A stretch of DNA of 35,504 bases, from assembly GCA_001897825.1 (NCBI GenBank), contig MKUM01000102.1, positions 1 through 35,504 of the forward strand, written 5' to 3'. The notes below the pieces were generated by a model. That model was not told the origin of the DNA. It made no database searches and saw only the letters and a list, made by a program, of their open reading frames with translations. Shown piece after piece: positions 25,457 to 35,320 of this stretch; position 1 is the stretch's first letter, and each line of letters begins with the position of its first letter. The position numbers were made by a program, and so were the translations under genes. This DNA comes from Candidatus Amoebophilus sp. 36-38. Its GTDB lineage: Bacteria; Bacteroidota; Bacteroidia; Cytophagales; Amoebophilaceae.

Positions 25457-26500
25457 TATTTTAGGGTACATTTTTTGGTGACCTGCTATACTATAAAAAT
25501 GGTGATAGTCTTTACTCCACAATCCTTTCACTGTTGGACTTGCTGGTATATTTTTAGCTGTCTGACTACAATATGGTAAAAAGCAATCATTCTCTTTATT
25601 ACCAATAACTTTTCCAAAGGTTTCTTCAAGTTGTTTTAACATTGGATCATCTAAAGGAAGTTTATCCAAGGTTTTTTCTAACGGCTTGATGATATTCTCA
25701 AGCAACGGCTGACTTACTGAAGCCATACTAAGCAATGTAAGTATGCCTACTTTTATATCTACGTTACCTGCTAAAATCAACACCGGTATTTGTATGGACG
25801 ATAAAGTTGATTTGATATTTGCAAGCAAAGGGCTACCTGGTGTAAGGTCTTGTCTTACAACAGACTGTATATTTTTTGTTAAAATATTTTTTAAATCCAG
25901 AGCTTGTAGAAAGGAAGCAGCAAATACTAAAGTAGGATTCCCTGAGCCCACAAGTATATTAGAAAATGCTTGTTTAAAATTCTCAATAGCATCAGGAGAG
26001 GCATCTACTCCAGGCGAACCTTCCAGCGGAGAATGATTAGTGATGATGCCTACTATATTTAACTGGTCTTTATATTTACGATACAATTCCAAAGCTACTA
26101 ATCCACCATGACTATCTCCCATCAAGCAAATTGCAGGATCTGTTAAGCCTTTTTGCTTAATTTGATCTTTTAATTGATGATACATTTCGTCTGCTTGCTG
26201 AGTAGTAGAAACTTGGGTAGAATTCTGTCGGACTAACCTTATTATTTCATACCCAGGTAAATCCTTTTTGAGTTTAGCTTCCTCACCCACTAAATCTCCA
26301 GGCGCACCTAAACCATGTAATAAAGCGACAACTTTTTTAAAATTCTTGGGAGTATCCTTGGGGTTATCTGTAGTCTTTTTCCCTTTTGGAGTTGGCGAAT
26401 CACATCCTCCACATCCAACTACACTGAAAGCTAAAAATAAAGTTAATATTATAGAAAATTGAACATTGAATAATTTGCTCAGGCTTCTTGGTGAGATCAT
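25418..26500 (-). CDS. Alpha/beta-hydrolase lipoprotein 1
   Basis: A 360-residue predicted lipase/esterase-like protein with lipoprotein signal 'LTLFLAFSVVGC' (Cys30). The fold begins 'VVALLHGLGAPGDLVG' (58-72, oxyanion-hole HG motif). The nucleophile elbow is 'CLMGDSHGGLVALELY' (Ser130). A conserved 'IVGIITNHSPLEGSPG' follows, then 'IPVLILAGNVDIKVG'. 'KENDCFLPY' (Asp305) and 'DYHHFYSI' (His333/334) are likely acid and base. It ends '...ETKK'. Two more intact copies and one remnant lie directly downstream in the map, forming a local expansion. The substrate is unknown; a phospholipase or acylesterase acting at the cell surface or on the host is inferred only from lipid anchoring. The stop lies inside the 3' end of trhO. 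Confidence 0.85.
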   Translation of the reverse strand: MISPRSLSKLFNVQFSIILTLFLAFSVVGCGGCDSPTPKGKKTTDNPKDTPKNFKKVVALLHGLGAPGDLVGEEAKLKKDLPGYEIIRLVRQNSTQVSTTQQADEMYHQLKDQIKQKGLTDPAICLMGDSHGGLVALELYRKYKDQLNIVGIITNHSPLEGSPGVDASPDAIENFKQAFSNILVGSGNPTLVFAASFLQALDLKNILTKNIQSVVRQDLTPGSPLLANIKSTLSSIQIPVLILAGNVDIKVGILTLLSMASVSQPLLENIIKPLEKTLDKLPLDDPMLKQLEETFGKVIGNKENDCFLPYCSQTAKNIPASPTVKGLWSKDYHHFYSIAGHQKMYPKILEFINQAFETKK

Positions 26501-26725
26501 AAGCTAGCTACATTAAAGTATTTATCATGAATCTTGTCTGATTCCTAAAATTTATAAGTTGGTTATTGTTAGAACCAACGGAGACAAAATTACAAACTAT
26601 TTTAATATAGCATGCAAACAGAGGAACATGTTTATTCGCTTCCAGGTAGGGTTAGGATTTAGATTCTTGCACTTCCTTTTCATCTAGAAGATTTCCTGGT
26701 AACACTATGAATAGTTGTGAGATAA

Positions 26726-27256
26726 CTACTTTTTACTATCCAGCCTGCTCTTAATAAACTCCAATATGTCAATGTAAACCCTTGGATCTTTGCTTATACC
26801 ATAAAAATGGGGATAATCAATATAATTTTTCGATATCACCTTTGAGCTTTTTGGAATATGTTCACCTATTTGGCTATAGTAAGGAAGAAGGCAATCATTG
26901 TCTTTGTCTCCAATAGCGGTACTAAAGGTTGATTCAAGATTTGCCAAATCAGATGAAGAAAAGTCGCCCAAAACGGATGCAAGCTGAGAGGGAATGTTTT
27001 TAAGCACTTCATGCCTCTTAAAAATAAAGTTGACCAGGGCTACTATCCCTAATTTCATATCTACTTTACCTGCTACAATTAGTACAGGTATATCTATATT
27101 AGCTAAAGTTGATTGAGTGTTGTTTAACAAAGGGCTACCTTCTGTAAGATCTTGTTTCATAGCAGGCCCTATATTTTTTGCTAAAATATGTTCAGGATTT
27201 AGCAATTCCAGGATAGGGATAGTAGCTATTAAAGTAGGATTTTTCGAATGTTCAAA
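26726..27256 (-). pseudogene. Alpha/beta-hydrolase lipoprotein remnant, 5' half lost
   Basis: Homology to the neighbouring hydrolases begins at 'NPTLIATIPILELL' (about 27241) and runs to the end: 'ILAKNIGPAMKQDLTEGSPLL', 'IPVLIVAGKVDMKLGI', 'DKDNDCLLPYYSQIGEHIP', 'YPHFYGI', ending 'SRLDSKK'. The signal peptide, the HG oxyanion motif and the GDSxGG nucleophile are absent. The reading frame continues upstream to about 27421, but that part encodes a palindromic repeat element, not hydrolase. The copy is most like the 25418-26500 gene. It is almost certainly inactive. Confidence 0.85.
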
Positions 27257-27271
27257 TATTAAACACCCCCT

Positions 27272-27420
27272 ACACAGGAGTGCCATTGTGCTGTCAGGAG
27301 TTTCCTCCTGACAGTCCATTGGAGTGTCGGGAATAATTCCCGACACCAAGCTCCGGGTTCTCACAAATTCTCCCTGCCCAGAAGACAAAATTCTTGGTTT
27401 CGAAAGAAGTCTAATAAACA
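27272..27420. repeat. Palindromic repeat element, copy A
   Basis: Two adjacent hairpins are visible. One is ctgtcaggag-tttc-ctcctgacag (27291-27314, perfect 10-bp stem). The other is gtgtcggga...tcccgacac (27324-27346). They are separated by tccattgga. The right side continues with ctccgggttctcacaaattc and ends in ggtttcgaaagaagtcta (27396-27413). The same modules recur in copies B and C. The element occupies the breakpoint of the truncated hydrolase and lies 3' of the 27558-28646 gene. Confidence 0.75.
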
Positions 27421-27557
27421 TTGTTCTGTAAGTGTTTTGACATCAGACAGCCACACAACTTTTATCAAATTGCATTCAACCTAAAACCCATGCTCTCCTT
27501 CCTATCCACGCACACACGTAGGAAAAGATTTAAAATAAATTAAAGAGTCAAGTATAG

Positions 27558-28646
27558 CTACTTTTTAGCTGAAAAACATTTATTTATAAATGCTGTGATC
27601 TTATTATAAACTTCTGGCTGTTCCCGTGCACCATGAAAATGATGATAGCCAGGCACAACAAATGTTTCAAAAAATGTAGGGTTTGTTCGAATATTCTTGC
27701 CAATTTGACTGTAAAGGGGAAGTAGAGAATCATTCTCTTTGTCTCCAACAATTTTAGCATATTCCTCATTAAATTCTGTTATTATAATAGCACTCATCGG
27801 AAGGTTATGTACATGAAGTTGAATAAATGTTTCTACAGATTCCGAGGATATAGTTAGGCCACTAAAGAAATTAATTAACTTGATCAACCCTGGCAAAGGT
27901 TCAATAGTACCTCCAAGAGCTAGTACAGGTATTTGGATGTTAGTTAGTATTTCTTTAATATTTGTTATAAAACTACTATCCAAACTAAGTTCTATTAACC
28001 CTTGCCCACAAAAATATTTAAAGAAAATCTTTTTGAAAGATATATTCGATATGTTAAGCTTTAGAGACTCACTCAGCCACGGCAACAGGGTTTGTAGTAT
28101 ATTATCTAACTTATCAATAGCTTGTTCTGGAATATTTACCGCACTGGTACCTTCCAACGGGGCATGATTAGTTATAATTCCTACTATGTTCAAACTTTGC
28201 TTATAAGTATCATATAGCTTTATAGCTAAAACTCCTCCTTGACTATCCCCAATCAAAACAATTGGCGAATTAAGTAATGCCTTTTCTGCTAGAACTTTTT
28301 CTAGTTGTTCATAAGTATCTGTCACTTGATCTTCCATACGAACCGTACAAGAGTTTTTTCGAGTTAAAATTATTATTTCTGAATCTTTAATATCTTGGCT
28401 CAGATACTGTCCAATTATTGCTATCTCAGAAGCCCCCGTACGATTTAGACCATGAAATAATACAATGACTTTTTTAGAACGAGATGAACCAATCGAATTA
28501 TTGGCTGAATTATTTTTTCCTATCTCTTGAAAGCGAGCTACATTAGTAGGTTTACAACTTCCTAACAACGTTGATAATGAAAATAAAGTTAGTAGTAGTG
28601 GAGATTTTATATTTGACAAATTTTTTAATCTTTTTATTGATTTCAT
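27558..28646 (-). CDS. Alpha/beta-hydrolase lipoprotein 2
   Basis: A 362-residue paralog of the 25418-26500 protein. The lipoprotein signal ends 'FSLSTLLGSC' (Cys31). Motifs in order are 'VIVLFHGLNRTG' (60-71), 'VLIGDSQGGVLAIKLY' (nucleophile Ser135), 'IVGIITNHAPLEGTS', 'IPVLALGGTIEPLPGL', 'DKENDSLLPLYSQIGKN' (acid candidate) and 'PGYHHFHGA' (His335/336). The C-terminus is 'FSAKK'. It is longer than copy 1 in the lid region between the NHxPLEG motif and the following strand. The start is preceded by an AT-rich stretch without a clear ribosome-binding site, normal for Bacteroidota. Substrate unknown; lipid or ester hydrolysis is inferred from the triad. Confidence 0.85.
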   Translation of the reverse strand: MKSIKRLKNLSNIKSPLLLTLFSLSTLLGSCKPTNVARFQEIGKNNSANNSIGSSRSKKVIVLFHGLNRTGASEIAIIGQYLSQDIKDSEIIILTRKNSCTVRMEDQVTDTYEQLEKVLAEKALLNSPIVLIGDSQGGVLAIKLYDTYKQSLNIVGIITNHAPLEGTSAVNIPEQAIDKLDNILQTLLPWLSESLKLNISNISFKKIFFKYFCGQGLIELSLDSSFITNIKEILTNIQIPVLALGGTIEPLPGLIKLINFFSGLTISSESVETFIQLHVHNLPMSAIIITEFNEEYAKIVGDKENDSLLPLYSQIGKNIRTNPTFFETFVVPGYHHFHGAREQPEVYNKITAFINKCFSAKK

Positions 28647-28795
28647 AACTTAAATATTAAGAAGTCTTACTTAAACTGACCACGAGTTCGATACGGTTTA
28701 AAATTTAGACTAAACAGCTTTATCAATAATCATCTTAATTGATTTGGCAGCTTTTTTGTTCTCATTCATTATTCTTAAAGTTATTTAAACAAGTT

Positions 28796-29818
28796 CTAAT
28801 TCGTTTTAACAGGTTGAAAAACATCTTTTATGGTTTTTACAATCAACGGGTAAGCAGGTTCTTCCATAATGGAAGCAAAATGGTGGTAATCATTTATGGT
28901 CTCACGTCTAAATTGATCATTTGTTGGAATATTTTTAGCAAGTTGACTATCAAGCGGAATAACGGCATCATTTTCTTGATGACCAATAATTTCACTAAAA
29001 ATTGGTTCTATTATATTGTTGACAGTATTCAAATCTACTCCATATAGTCGCATTTGTACTTTTATCCCCTCAGGATTTAAATCAACCAGAATTGCAAATC
29101 CAGAAATAGCATCTATAGTACCTCCTATGGCTACTATAGGTATCTCTGCATGTAATAAATTCGATCTTACTTTTTGTAAATAAGAACTATTGGGTATAAG
29201 ATCTGTTACTCCACTCCCTATACTTACAGATTGGCCAAACATCTTTCCAAACAATAACTTTTCCATAGTTGTGCCGAGCACATTACCAAACAAGCGAAGC
29301 TCCGATTTTATTCGTTCAATAATTTCTACTGTAGCCTTCGCTAGAGGTGCACCCTCCCATGGGGTGTGGTTCGTGATAAGTAGTTTTACTTTTAGTTGAT
29401 CTTTATAGCTATCATATAATTCCCAGCCCAGTAATCCTCCTTGGCTATCCCCTATTAAAATAATCTCTTTATCGACTATATTTAATCTTTGTAGCTCTTT
29501 AAAAGCATCTTCTGCCTGCTGGCTAATGGAACTAGTATTAGAATTGGTCCTGTTTAAGTCCACGACGATAGCATTTGAAAAGTCAGAAGCTAGCTTCGTC
29601 CTCATTTCTTCTAGTTCTCCATAATTTTCAAGGCCATGTATCAAAACAATTGCTTGAGTCTTACCAACATTCCCTGTTCCTACTATTCGTCCCTTGATCC
29701 CTTTGGGATTAGAGGGAGCATCTTTTCCACACCCTAATAATAGATAGCTTAAAAATGCAACTATCAATAATCTAGCCCACATGTTGTAAGATTTAAAGCA
29801 AATTTGTATTGATTCCAT
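28796..29818 (-). CDS. Alpha/beta-hydrolase lipoprotein 3
   Basis: A 340-residue paralog of the two neighbours. The lipoprotein signal 'LIVAFLSYLLLGC' gives Cys30, followed by GKDAP. An ATG at codon 13 would leave a shorter but still workable signal, so the start is slightly uncertain. Motifs are 'AIVLIHGLENYGEL' (56-69), 'ILIGDSQGGLLGWELY' (Ser125), 'LLITNHTPWEGAP', 'IPIVAIGGTIDAISG', 'HQENDAVIPLDSQ' (acid candidate) and 'DYHHFASI' (His312/313). It is the first gene of the hydrolase cluster in transcription order. The cluster genes are spaced by 137-225 bases, so each may have its own promoter. Confidence 0.85.
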   Translation of the reverse strand: MESIQICFKSYNMWARLLIVAFLSYLLLGCGKDAPSNPKGIKGRIVGTGNVGKTQAIVLIHGLENYGELEEMRTKLASDFSNAIVVDLNRTNSNTSSISQQAEDAFKELQRLNIVDKEIILIGDSQGGLLGWELYDSYKDQLKVKLLITNHTPWEGAPLAKATVEIIERIKSELRLFGNVLGTTMEKLLFGKMFGQSVSIGSGVTDLIPNSSYLQKVRSNLLHAEIPIVAIGGTIDAISGFAILVDLNPEGIKVQMRLYGVDLNTVNNIIEPIFSEIIGHQENDAVIPLDSQLAKNIPTNDQFRRETINDYHHFASIMEEPAYPLIVKTIKDVFQPVKTN

Positions 29819-30214
29819 AGATTGGATGTTTTGACGCTACTATCCAACTAAATCGTCGATTAGTAACAAAATTGACTTATTAGATATTCGGCATCCAATA
29901 ATTAAGCTGTATATCATGAATCTTTCCAGACTATCTCTACTCTTTAAATAAATCAGGCAAGGATTCTAAATTAGAAACAATAAGATATGCTTATTATATA
30001 GACTATTTTATACAACATACAGCCGGCTGCCTTCTATTAAATTTACTAATAAACATTCACATTATATAATTTTTATGTGGTCAAATTCGTTAGATTTTCA
30101 GCTTAATCTGTTATAGGACAACTAGTGAATTTATTATATAAAATATATCTAATTAAGCTGTATATGCCTATATAAGTTTGCCTTATAAAAACGTTGTTTT
30201 AACTTAGCAAACAT
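29819..30214. other. 396-base divergent gap upstream of the hydrolase cluster and the DUF2723 gene
   Basis: No coding sequence is seen. The gap contains a loose inverted pair, attggatg (29821-29828) and catccaat (29893-29900), next to the hydrolase start. The direct repeat aattaagctgtatat occurs twice (near 29899 and 30151). The rest is very AT-rich. It should hold promoters for both directions; one candidate is listed separately. Confidence 0.6.
30173..30180 (+). promoter_or_regulatory. Candidate Bacteroidota -7 element for the DUF2723 gene
   Basis: TAAGTTTG fits the Bacteroidota -7 consensus TAnnTTTG and lies 34 bases before the ATG at 30215. I do not see a clear TTG -33 element at the expected spacing, so this is tentative. 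Confidence 0.35.
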
Positions 30215-33200
30215 ATGATGGAAAAGTTTCGTATTATAAATCTATGGATTGGTTGGGGCCTCTTCTTTGTAGCCATGACTGTCTACACATTAACTGTAGA
30301 ACCTACAGCTAGCTTCTGGGATTGTTCTGAGTATATCCTTGCGGCCTATAAGTTAGAAGTAACTCATCCACCAGGAGCTCCCCTATTCCTTTTATTAGGT
30401 AAGATGTTCTCTTTTTTAGCAGGGAATAATCCAACCAAAGTGGCTTTTTGTGTAAATATGAGTTCCGTAGTAGCTAGTGCTGCTACTGTAATGGTCGTAT
30501 TTTGGATTACCTCTTTACTAGCCCGAAAAGCTATAGGCAAGACAGCTAAAAATATAGACATATACCAAGCAGCATCTATATGGGGAGCTGGAATAGTAGG
30601 TGCATTGGCACTAATTTTTTGCAATACTTTTTGGTCTAATGCTACAGAAACTGAAACATATGCATTTTCTACACTTCTCCTGTGCCTAACTATCTGGGCT
30701 ATGTTAAACTGGGAACATGCCAGCTCTGCGAACACAGAGGCAGCATCTGATAAACAAAATGATAGGTGGCTTTTACTGGTTACTTATTTAATTGGACTAA
30801 GTTTAGGATTGCGTATGTTTAGCCTCCTGGCAATTCCATCTTTATGCTTAATCTTCTACTTTACACAGGTTCCCCAAGTTAGCTTTCGAGGTACCCTGAT
30901 AACTCTTGTAATCGGTGGAATAATCTTAATAATGCTTTATGCTGGTATCACACTAGGTATTCCTAGCTTGGCCATGCAATTAGAGTTGTTTTGTGTCAAT
31001 CAATTAGGGTTACCTTTTAAGAGTGGAATTGTAATTTTGGGATTCACACTGATAGCTAGTATAACCGGTGGTATCATCTATTCTATAAAAAAGCAGCGAT
31101 TCAACTTACAAATAACTTTACTTGGCATCAGCTTGATCTTAATAGGTTACACTTCTTATGGTTTAGTACCCATTCGAGCCCATGCCAATCCCCCCATTAA
31201 TGAAGGCCATCCTAGTGATATCATCAGCTTGATCAATTATCTCAAAAGAGAACAATACGGACACCGACCTTTGCTATATGGCCCTCATTTTGCTGCTCAA
31301 ATCATCAATGCAAAGAGAGGTAAACCCATCTATAGGAATACAGGCAATAAATATGAGATTATTGGTTACAAACACGAACCTATATTTGATGTTGGAGGCT
31401 GTACGTTGTTACCTAGAACTTGGAGTCAACAAACGCCGATGCACGTGATGGCATACAGGAATATATTACATTTAAAACCTTGGCAAAAACCTAGCTTTAG
31501 TGATCAATTACGTTTTCTTATAATCCACCAAATAGGTTATTTTTATTTGCGCTATTTTTTATGGAATTTCGCAGGCCGTGCAAGCGATGTACAGGGTGCT
31601 TCCTGGCTTACCCCGTTGGATACATTAAAAAAACTACCCGATACCTTAGCACAAACCCCTGGAAGAAGCAATTATCTTTGTCTCCCACTGTTGCTAGGAC
31701 TTTTAGGTATGTTTTTTCAATATAAGCATGATAAGCACTCATTTTGGACTGTGTGTATGCTGTTTCTGATGCTAGGTGTTGCATTAGTAGTTTTCTTAAA
31801 CCCTCCGCCTGTTGAACCTCGTGAAAGAGACTACATTTATGTAGGATCTTTTCTGACATTTACAATTTGGATTGCTTTAGGCGCATTAGCCGTGATTGAA
31901 TATTTAAAAAAGCTATTTAAAAACAATAAAATAGCTATTCTAACAGGCATGCTCTTTTGCTTATCTATTCCAGTAGTCATGGCTACCCAAGCTTGGCATA
32001 CCCACAATAGGTCTCAACGCTACTTCTCCGTAGATAGTGCCAAAAACTTATTAAACTCTTGTGCTCCTAATGCCATACTCTTTACAGCAGGAGATAATGA
32101 TACGTTCCCATTATGGTATGTACAAGAAGTAGAAGGTTTTAGAACAGATGTGCGGGTAATCGTACTTAGCTATGCCAATGCAGGGTGGTATATGAAACAG
32201 CTTCTTCGTCAGGTAAATGCTTCTAAACCACTTCCACTTTCTATATCGGCAGAAGCTTATCAACAGTATGGATTAAACGATATTTTGCCCTATATACCTC
32301 AACCAAGCGTACAAGAGCCTTTGGATCTTACGCAATATTTAGAACTTATTCGAGCATCACATCCTGCTTTGCAAATGCGTAATACACTGGGTGAAGCCAC
32401 GAACACGTTGCCTTGCAGAAAAATAGCTTTGAATATTTCTAAAAAGGAAATAATTGCTAAGCATCTTGTACCCCAAGCATATGAACATTTAATTCCTGAA
32501 AAGATAACGTGGGGTGTAAAGGGAAGAGGACTAGATAAAAAAGATTTACTCATTTTAGATTTACTTGTTACAAGTAATTGGGAAAGACCTATTTATTTTA
32601 ATCATAGTTCTTTACATGGGCTGAATCTAGACTTTAGTTCCAATGTAGTGCTAGAAGGGCTCGCTTTTAGGTTATTACCCATCCAGAACCATACAGATCA
32701 TGAACTAGTCAATACTACAATCATGTATAAAAATATGATGGAGAATTTTTATTGGAGAGGTCTGGATAAGCCAGGAATATATTATGATGAGAACTATCGA
32801 CTAGTCTTTATCCGTAACCATCGAATGACTTTTTGTACCTTGGCTAAAGCGCTCTTGAGAGAAGGAAAAGATCAACAAGCCAGAGAAGTTTTATTACATA
32901 GTTTAGCGCTTATACCAGATAAAAGTGTTCCTTATGATGTAGCAAATGTATATATGTTACACTTACTCTTTGAAGTTGGGGAAAACGAAAGAGCACTAGA
33001 TATGATTCATACTCTAGCTAAAAGGGCTCAAGAAATATTGGTATATAAATCAGAAAATTCAAGATTTGTAGACCGGGAAATGCATGAACAGCTAGCTACT
33101 TTACATGAAATAGGTAAAACGCTCCTACAAGCAGGATATCAAGAACTAGCACAAGAATATCAACAATTGCTGTACCACTACCAAGCTCTCCTACATTTAC

Positions 33201-33232
33201 CTGAATTTCATCATGGAGTAGATAGATCTTAA
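30215..33232 (+). CDS. DUF2723 (GT117-type) multi-pass membrane protein
   Basis: A 1005-residue inner-membrane protein of the DUF2723 family, which is widespread in Bacteroidota and proposed to be a GT-C-type glycosyltransferase. The N-terminal signature is clear: TM1 (9-27), then 'TASFWDCSEYILAAYKLEVTHPPGAPLFLLLGK' spread over residues 31-63, with the acidic loop residues typical of GT-C enzymes. Roughly ten to twelve hydrophobic segments follow up to about residue 605. 'PPPVEPRERDYIYVGSF' is a second family motif. The soluble C-terminal part includes 'FTAGDNDTFPLWYVQ' and a helical, possibly TPR-like end (about 880-1000). The length is normal for the family. A second ATG immediately follows the first, so the start is uncertain by one codon. 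The sugar donor and acceptor are unknown. Confidence 0.92.
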   Translation: MMEKFRIINLWIGWGLFFVAMTVYTLTVEPTASFWDCSEYILAAYKLEVTHPPGAPLFLLLGKMFSFLAGNNPTKVAFCVNMSSVVASAATVMVVFWITSLLARKAIGKTAKNIDIYQAASIWGAGIVGALALIFCNTFWSNATETETYAFSTLLLCLTIWAMLNWEHASSANTEAASDKQNDRWLLLVTYLIGLSLGLRMFSLLAIPSLCLIFYFTQVPQVSFRGTLITLVIGGIILIMLYAGITLGIPSLAMQLELFCVNQLGLPFKSGIVILGFTLIASITGGIIYSIKKQRFNLQITLLGISLILIGYTSYGLVPIRAHANPPINEGHPSDIISLINYLKREQYGHRPLLYGPHFAAQIINAKRGKPIYRNTGNKYEIIGYKHEPIFDVGGCTLLPRTWSQQTPMHVMAYRNILHLKPWQKPSFSDQLRFLIIHQIGYFYLRYFLWNFAGRASDVQGASWLTPLDTLKKLPDTLAQTPGRSNYLCLPLLLGLLGMFFQYKHDKHSFWTVCMLFLMLGVALVVFLNPPPVEPRERDYIYVGSFLTFTIWIALGALAVIEYLKKLFKNNKIAILTGMLFCLSIPVVMATQAWHTHNRSQRYFSVDSAKNLLNSCAPNAILFTAGDNDTFPLWYVQEVEGFRTDVRVIVLSYANAGWYMKQLLRQVNASKPLPLSISAEAYQQYGLNDILPYIPQPSVQEPLDLTQYLELIRASHPALQMRNTLGEATNTLPCRKIALNISKKEIIAKHLVPQAYEHLIPEKITWGVKGRGLDKKDLLILDLLVTSNWERPIYFNHSSLHGLNLDFSSNVVLEGLAFRLLPIQNHTDHELVNTTIMYKNMMENFYWRGLDKPGIYYDENYRLVFIRNHRMTFCTLAKALLREGKDQQAREVLLHSLALIPDKSVPYDVANVYMLHLLFEVGENERALDMIHTLAKRAQEILVYKSENSRFVDREMHEQLATLHEIGKTLLQAGYQELAQEYQQLLYHYQALLHLPEFHHGVDRS

Positions 33233-33246
33233 ACTTGGGGTTAGTG

Positions 33247-33340
33247 GTGTCGGAAGCGACTCCCGACACTCCAATGGACTGCCAGGAAGGGTTCCTGACA
33301 GCACATGAAGAAGTCAAATTCTTAGTTTGGAAAGAACTCT
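33247..33340. repeat. Palindromic repeat element, copy B
   Basis: It contains gtgtcgg...ccgacac (33247-33269), a spacer tccaatgga, then ctgccaggaa...ttcctgacag (to about 33302). The hairpin pair is the reverse complement of the order in copy A. The tail is not inverted: aagtcaaattcttagtttgg followed by aaagaactct parallels the tail of copy A. It lies in the 160-base gap between the DUF2723 gene and mutL. Confidence 0.7.
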
Positions 33341-33392
33341 ATTAAAGATTAAATTTCGATACTATAAAATTCTTAGATGTATCTATTAATAT

Positions 33393-35279
33393 ATGCCGAC
33401 TAATATTATACGTTTACTACCAGATGCTTTAGCAAATCAAATCGCAGCAGGTGAAGTTATCCAAAGACCCGCCTCTGTTGTTAAAGAATTGGTAGAAAAT
33501 GCGGTAGATGCGCACAGTACCCATATCAAAGTAGTTATTAAAGATGCGGGCAAAACACTGATACAAGTTATTGATGATGGCACAGGCATGTCAGAGGTAG
33601 ATGCTAGGATGAGTCTTGAAAAACACGCCACCTCTAAAATCAGCCAAGCCGATGACTTATTTAACATTCGTACAATGGGATTTAGAGGGGAAGCGCTCCC
33701 TTCTATTGCAGCTATAGCTCAAGTTGAAATAGAAACTCGTCTTAAAGAAGCTGAACTAGGGACTCGGCTTGTAATAGAAGGTTCTAAAATAAAATTTCAA
33801 GAACCGGTCGCTACCTCTCAGGGAACTACAATTAGTGTAAAAAACCTTTTTTTCAACGTTCCAGCACGTAGAAACTTTCTAAAAACTGCACCTATAGAAA
33901 CGAAACACATCATTGAAGAATTCCAACACATTGCTTTGGCTAGACCTGATATTGCCTTTTCTTTATATCAGAATGATCAGGAAACTTATCACCTCCCTAT
34001 CACTAAGCTTGCCCATCGGATTGTACATCTATTTGGAGAGGCTTATAAAAAACAACTCATACCTTGCCAAGAAAACACGGATATCGTACAAATACATGGC
34101 TATATAGGCAATCCTTCTTATGCAAAAAAGACAAGGGGAGAACAATTCTTTTTTGTCAACAATCGTTATATAAAAAATGCTTATTTGCATCATGCCATCA
34201 AAACCGAATTTGAAGAATTAATTCCCAAGGATAGTTTTCCCTTTTATGTCCTCTTTATTGATATAGCTCCTGAGCGAATTGATGTGAATGTGCATCCTAC
34301 TAAAACTGAAATTAAATTTGACGATGAGCGAACCGTGTATTCTATCCTACAGGCTACAGTAAGGCAAGCGCTGGCTCAACATATTTCTCCAGTATTAGAT
34401 TTTGAACAAAACATCAATTTTGATCCGCTGGGGTTGCAAGAAGCCACAAAAACTAAAAATTCAACAACAAGTACTGACAAAGCATATACAAGTCTTAAAA
34501 AATTCGATACCCCTAGTGTTAACCAAAAAGAATGGGAAGAATTATTTAAACGGATTAATGAGCATAGTCCAAGTAATTCGACATATACCCAACTAGATCC
34601 TCAGTTGATCGATTTAGCAGACAAACCACCCCTTATAACTGCTTCTATAACCCCTTCGACCATTATCCAAGAAGCTATTCAAACTCCTTCTGTGCTAGAG
34701 CAGGAAAAATCAGAAAATATTGTTAAGATGCAATTACATAAGACTTATATCTTAGCATCTGTCAAGTCTGGACTATTATTAATTGACCAACATGCAGCTC
34801 ACGAACGTATTTTGTATGAAAAATATTTACAAAATATAAAAAACAATACAGGGATTTCGCAGCAACTACTTTTCCCTCATCAAATAGAACTAAACCCAGC
34901 AGACTTTGCACTTATCCACTCGTATGAATCAGCTTTAACTGCCTTGGGATTTGCTATCGAGAACTTTGGAAAAAATAGCATCATATTAGTTGGATATCCA
35001 GCCGAAGCAGCCCAGCATAACCCCAAGCAGCTTTTAGAAAATATCTTAGAACAGATTAAATGGAATCAAAGTCATCTCTCACTGCCAACACAAGAAAATG
35101 TAGTCTGTTCGTTAGCTAAACATGCTGCAATACAAAACGGAAAGAAGCTAACGAACTTAGAAATGGACAGCTTGGTAGATCAGCTATTTGGTTGCAACAA
35201 CCCCAATCATACACCGGATGGGAAAAAGATATGGACCATCATAACCCTTGAAGAACTAGCTAATCTATTAAAAGGTTAG
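33393..35279 (+). CDS. mutL: DNA mismatch repair protein MutL
   Basis: A 628-residue MutL, the GHKL-ATPase that links MutS mismatch recognition to strand incision. The N-terminal ATPase motifs are intact: 'KELVENAVDA' (Glu32 as general base, Asn36 for Mg), 'DDGTGM' (61-66), 'GFRGEAL' (97-103) and 'VPARRNFLK'. The transducer domain has 'IDVNVHPTKTEIKF' (296-309). A variable Ser/Thr-rich linker covers about 345-445. The C-terminal dimerisation domain contains 'DQHAAHERILYE' (465-476), which fits the endonuclease consensus DQHAx2Ex4E, so this MutL probably nicks DNA itself, as in species without MutH. No mutS is in the window. The length is typical. The gene may be relevant to the homopolymer frameshifts elsewhere, but it looks functional. 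Confidence 0.97.
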   Translation: MPTNIIRLLPDALANQIAAGEVIQRPASVVKELVENAVDAHSTHIKVVIKDAGKTLIQVIDDGTGMSEVDARMSLEKHATSKISQADDLFNIRTMGFRGEALPSIAAIAQVEIETRLKEAELGTRLVIEGSKIKFQEPVATSQGTTISVKNLFFNVPARRNFLKTAPIETKHIIEEFQHIALARPDIAFSLYQNDQETYHLPITKLAHRIVHLFGEAYKKQLIPCQENTDIVQIHGYIGNPSYAKKTRGEQFFFVNNRYIKNAYLHHAIKTEFEELIPKDSFPFYVLFIDIAPERIDVNVHPTKTEIKFDDERTVYSILQATVRQALAQHISPVLDFEQNINFDPLGLQEATKTKNSTTSTDKAYTSLKKFDTPSVNQKEWEELFKRINEHSPSNSTYTQLDPQLIDLADKPPLITASITPSTIIQEAIQTPSVLEQEKSENIVKMQLHKTYILASVKSGLLLIDQHAAHERILYEKYLQNIKNNTGISQQLLFPHQIELNPADFALIHSYESALTALGFAIENFGKNSIILVGYPAEAAQHNPKQLLENILEQIKWNQSHLSLPTQENVVCSLAKHAAIQNGKKLTNLEMDSLVDQLFGCNNPNHTPDGKKIWTIITLEELANLLKG

Positions 35280-35320
35280 TTTGAATTTGGAATTAATATC
35301 ATCTTAATGATAACATATAT

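Noticed and set aside
35297-35312. Small hairpin tatcat-ctta-atgata after mutL
   Set aside because: The six-base AT-rich stem is too weak to separate from chance in this composition.
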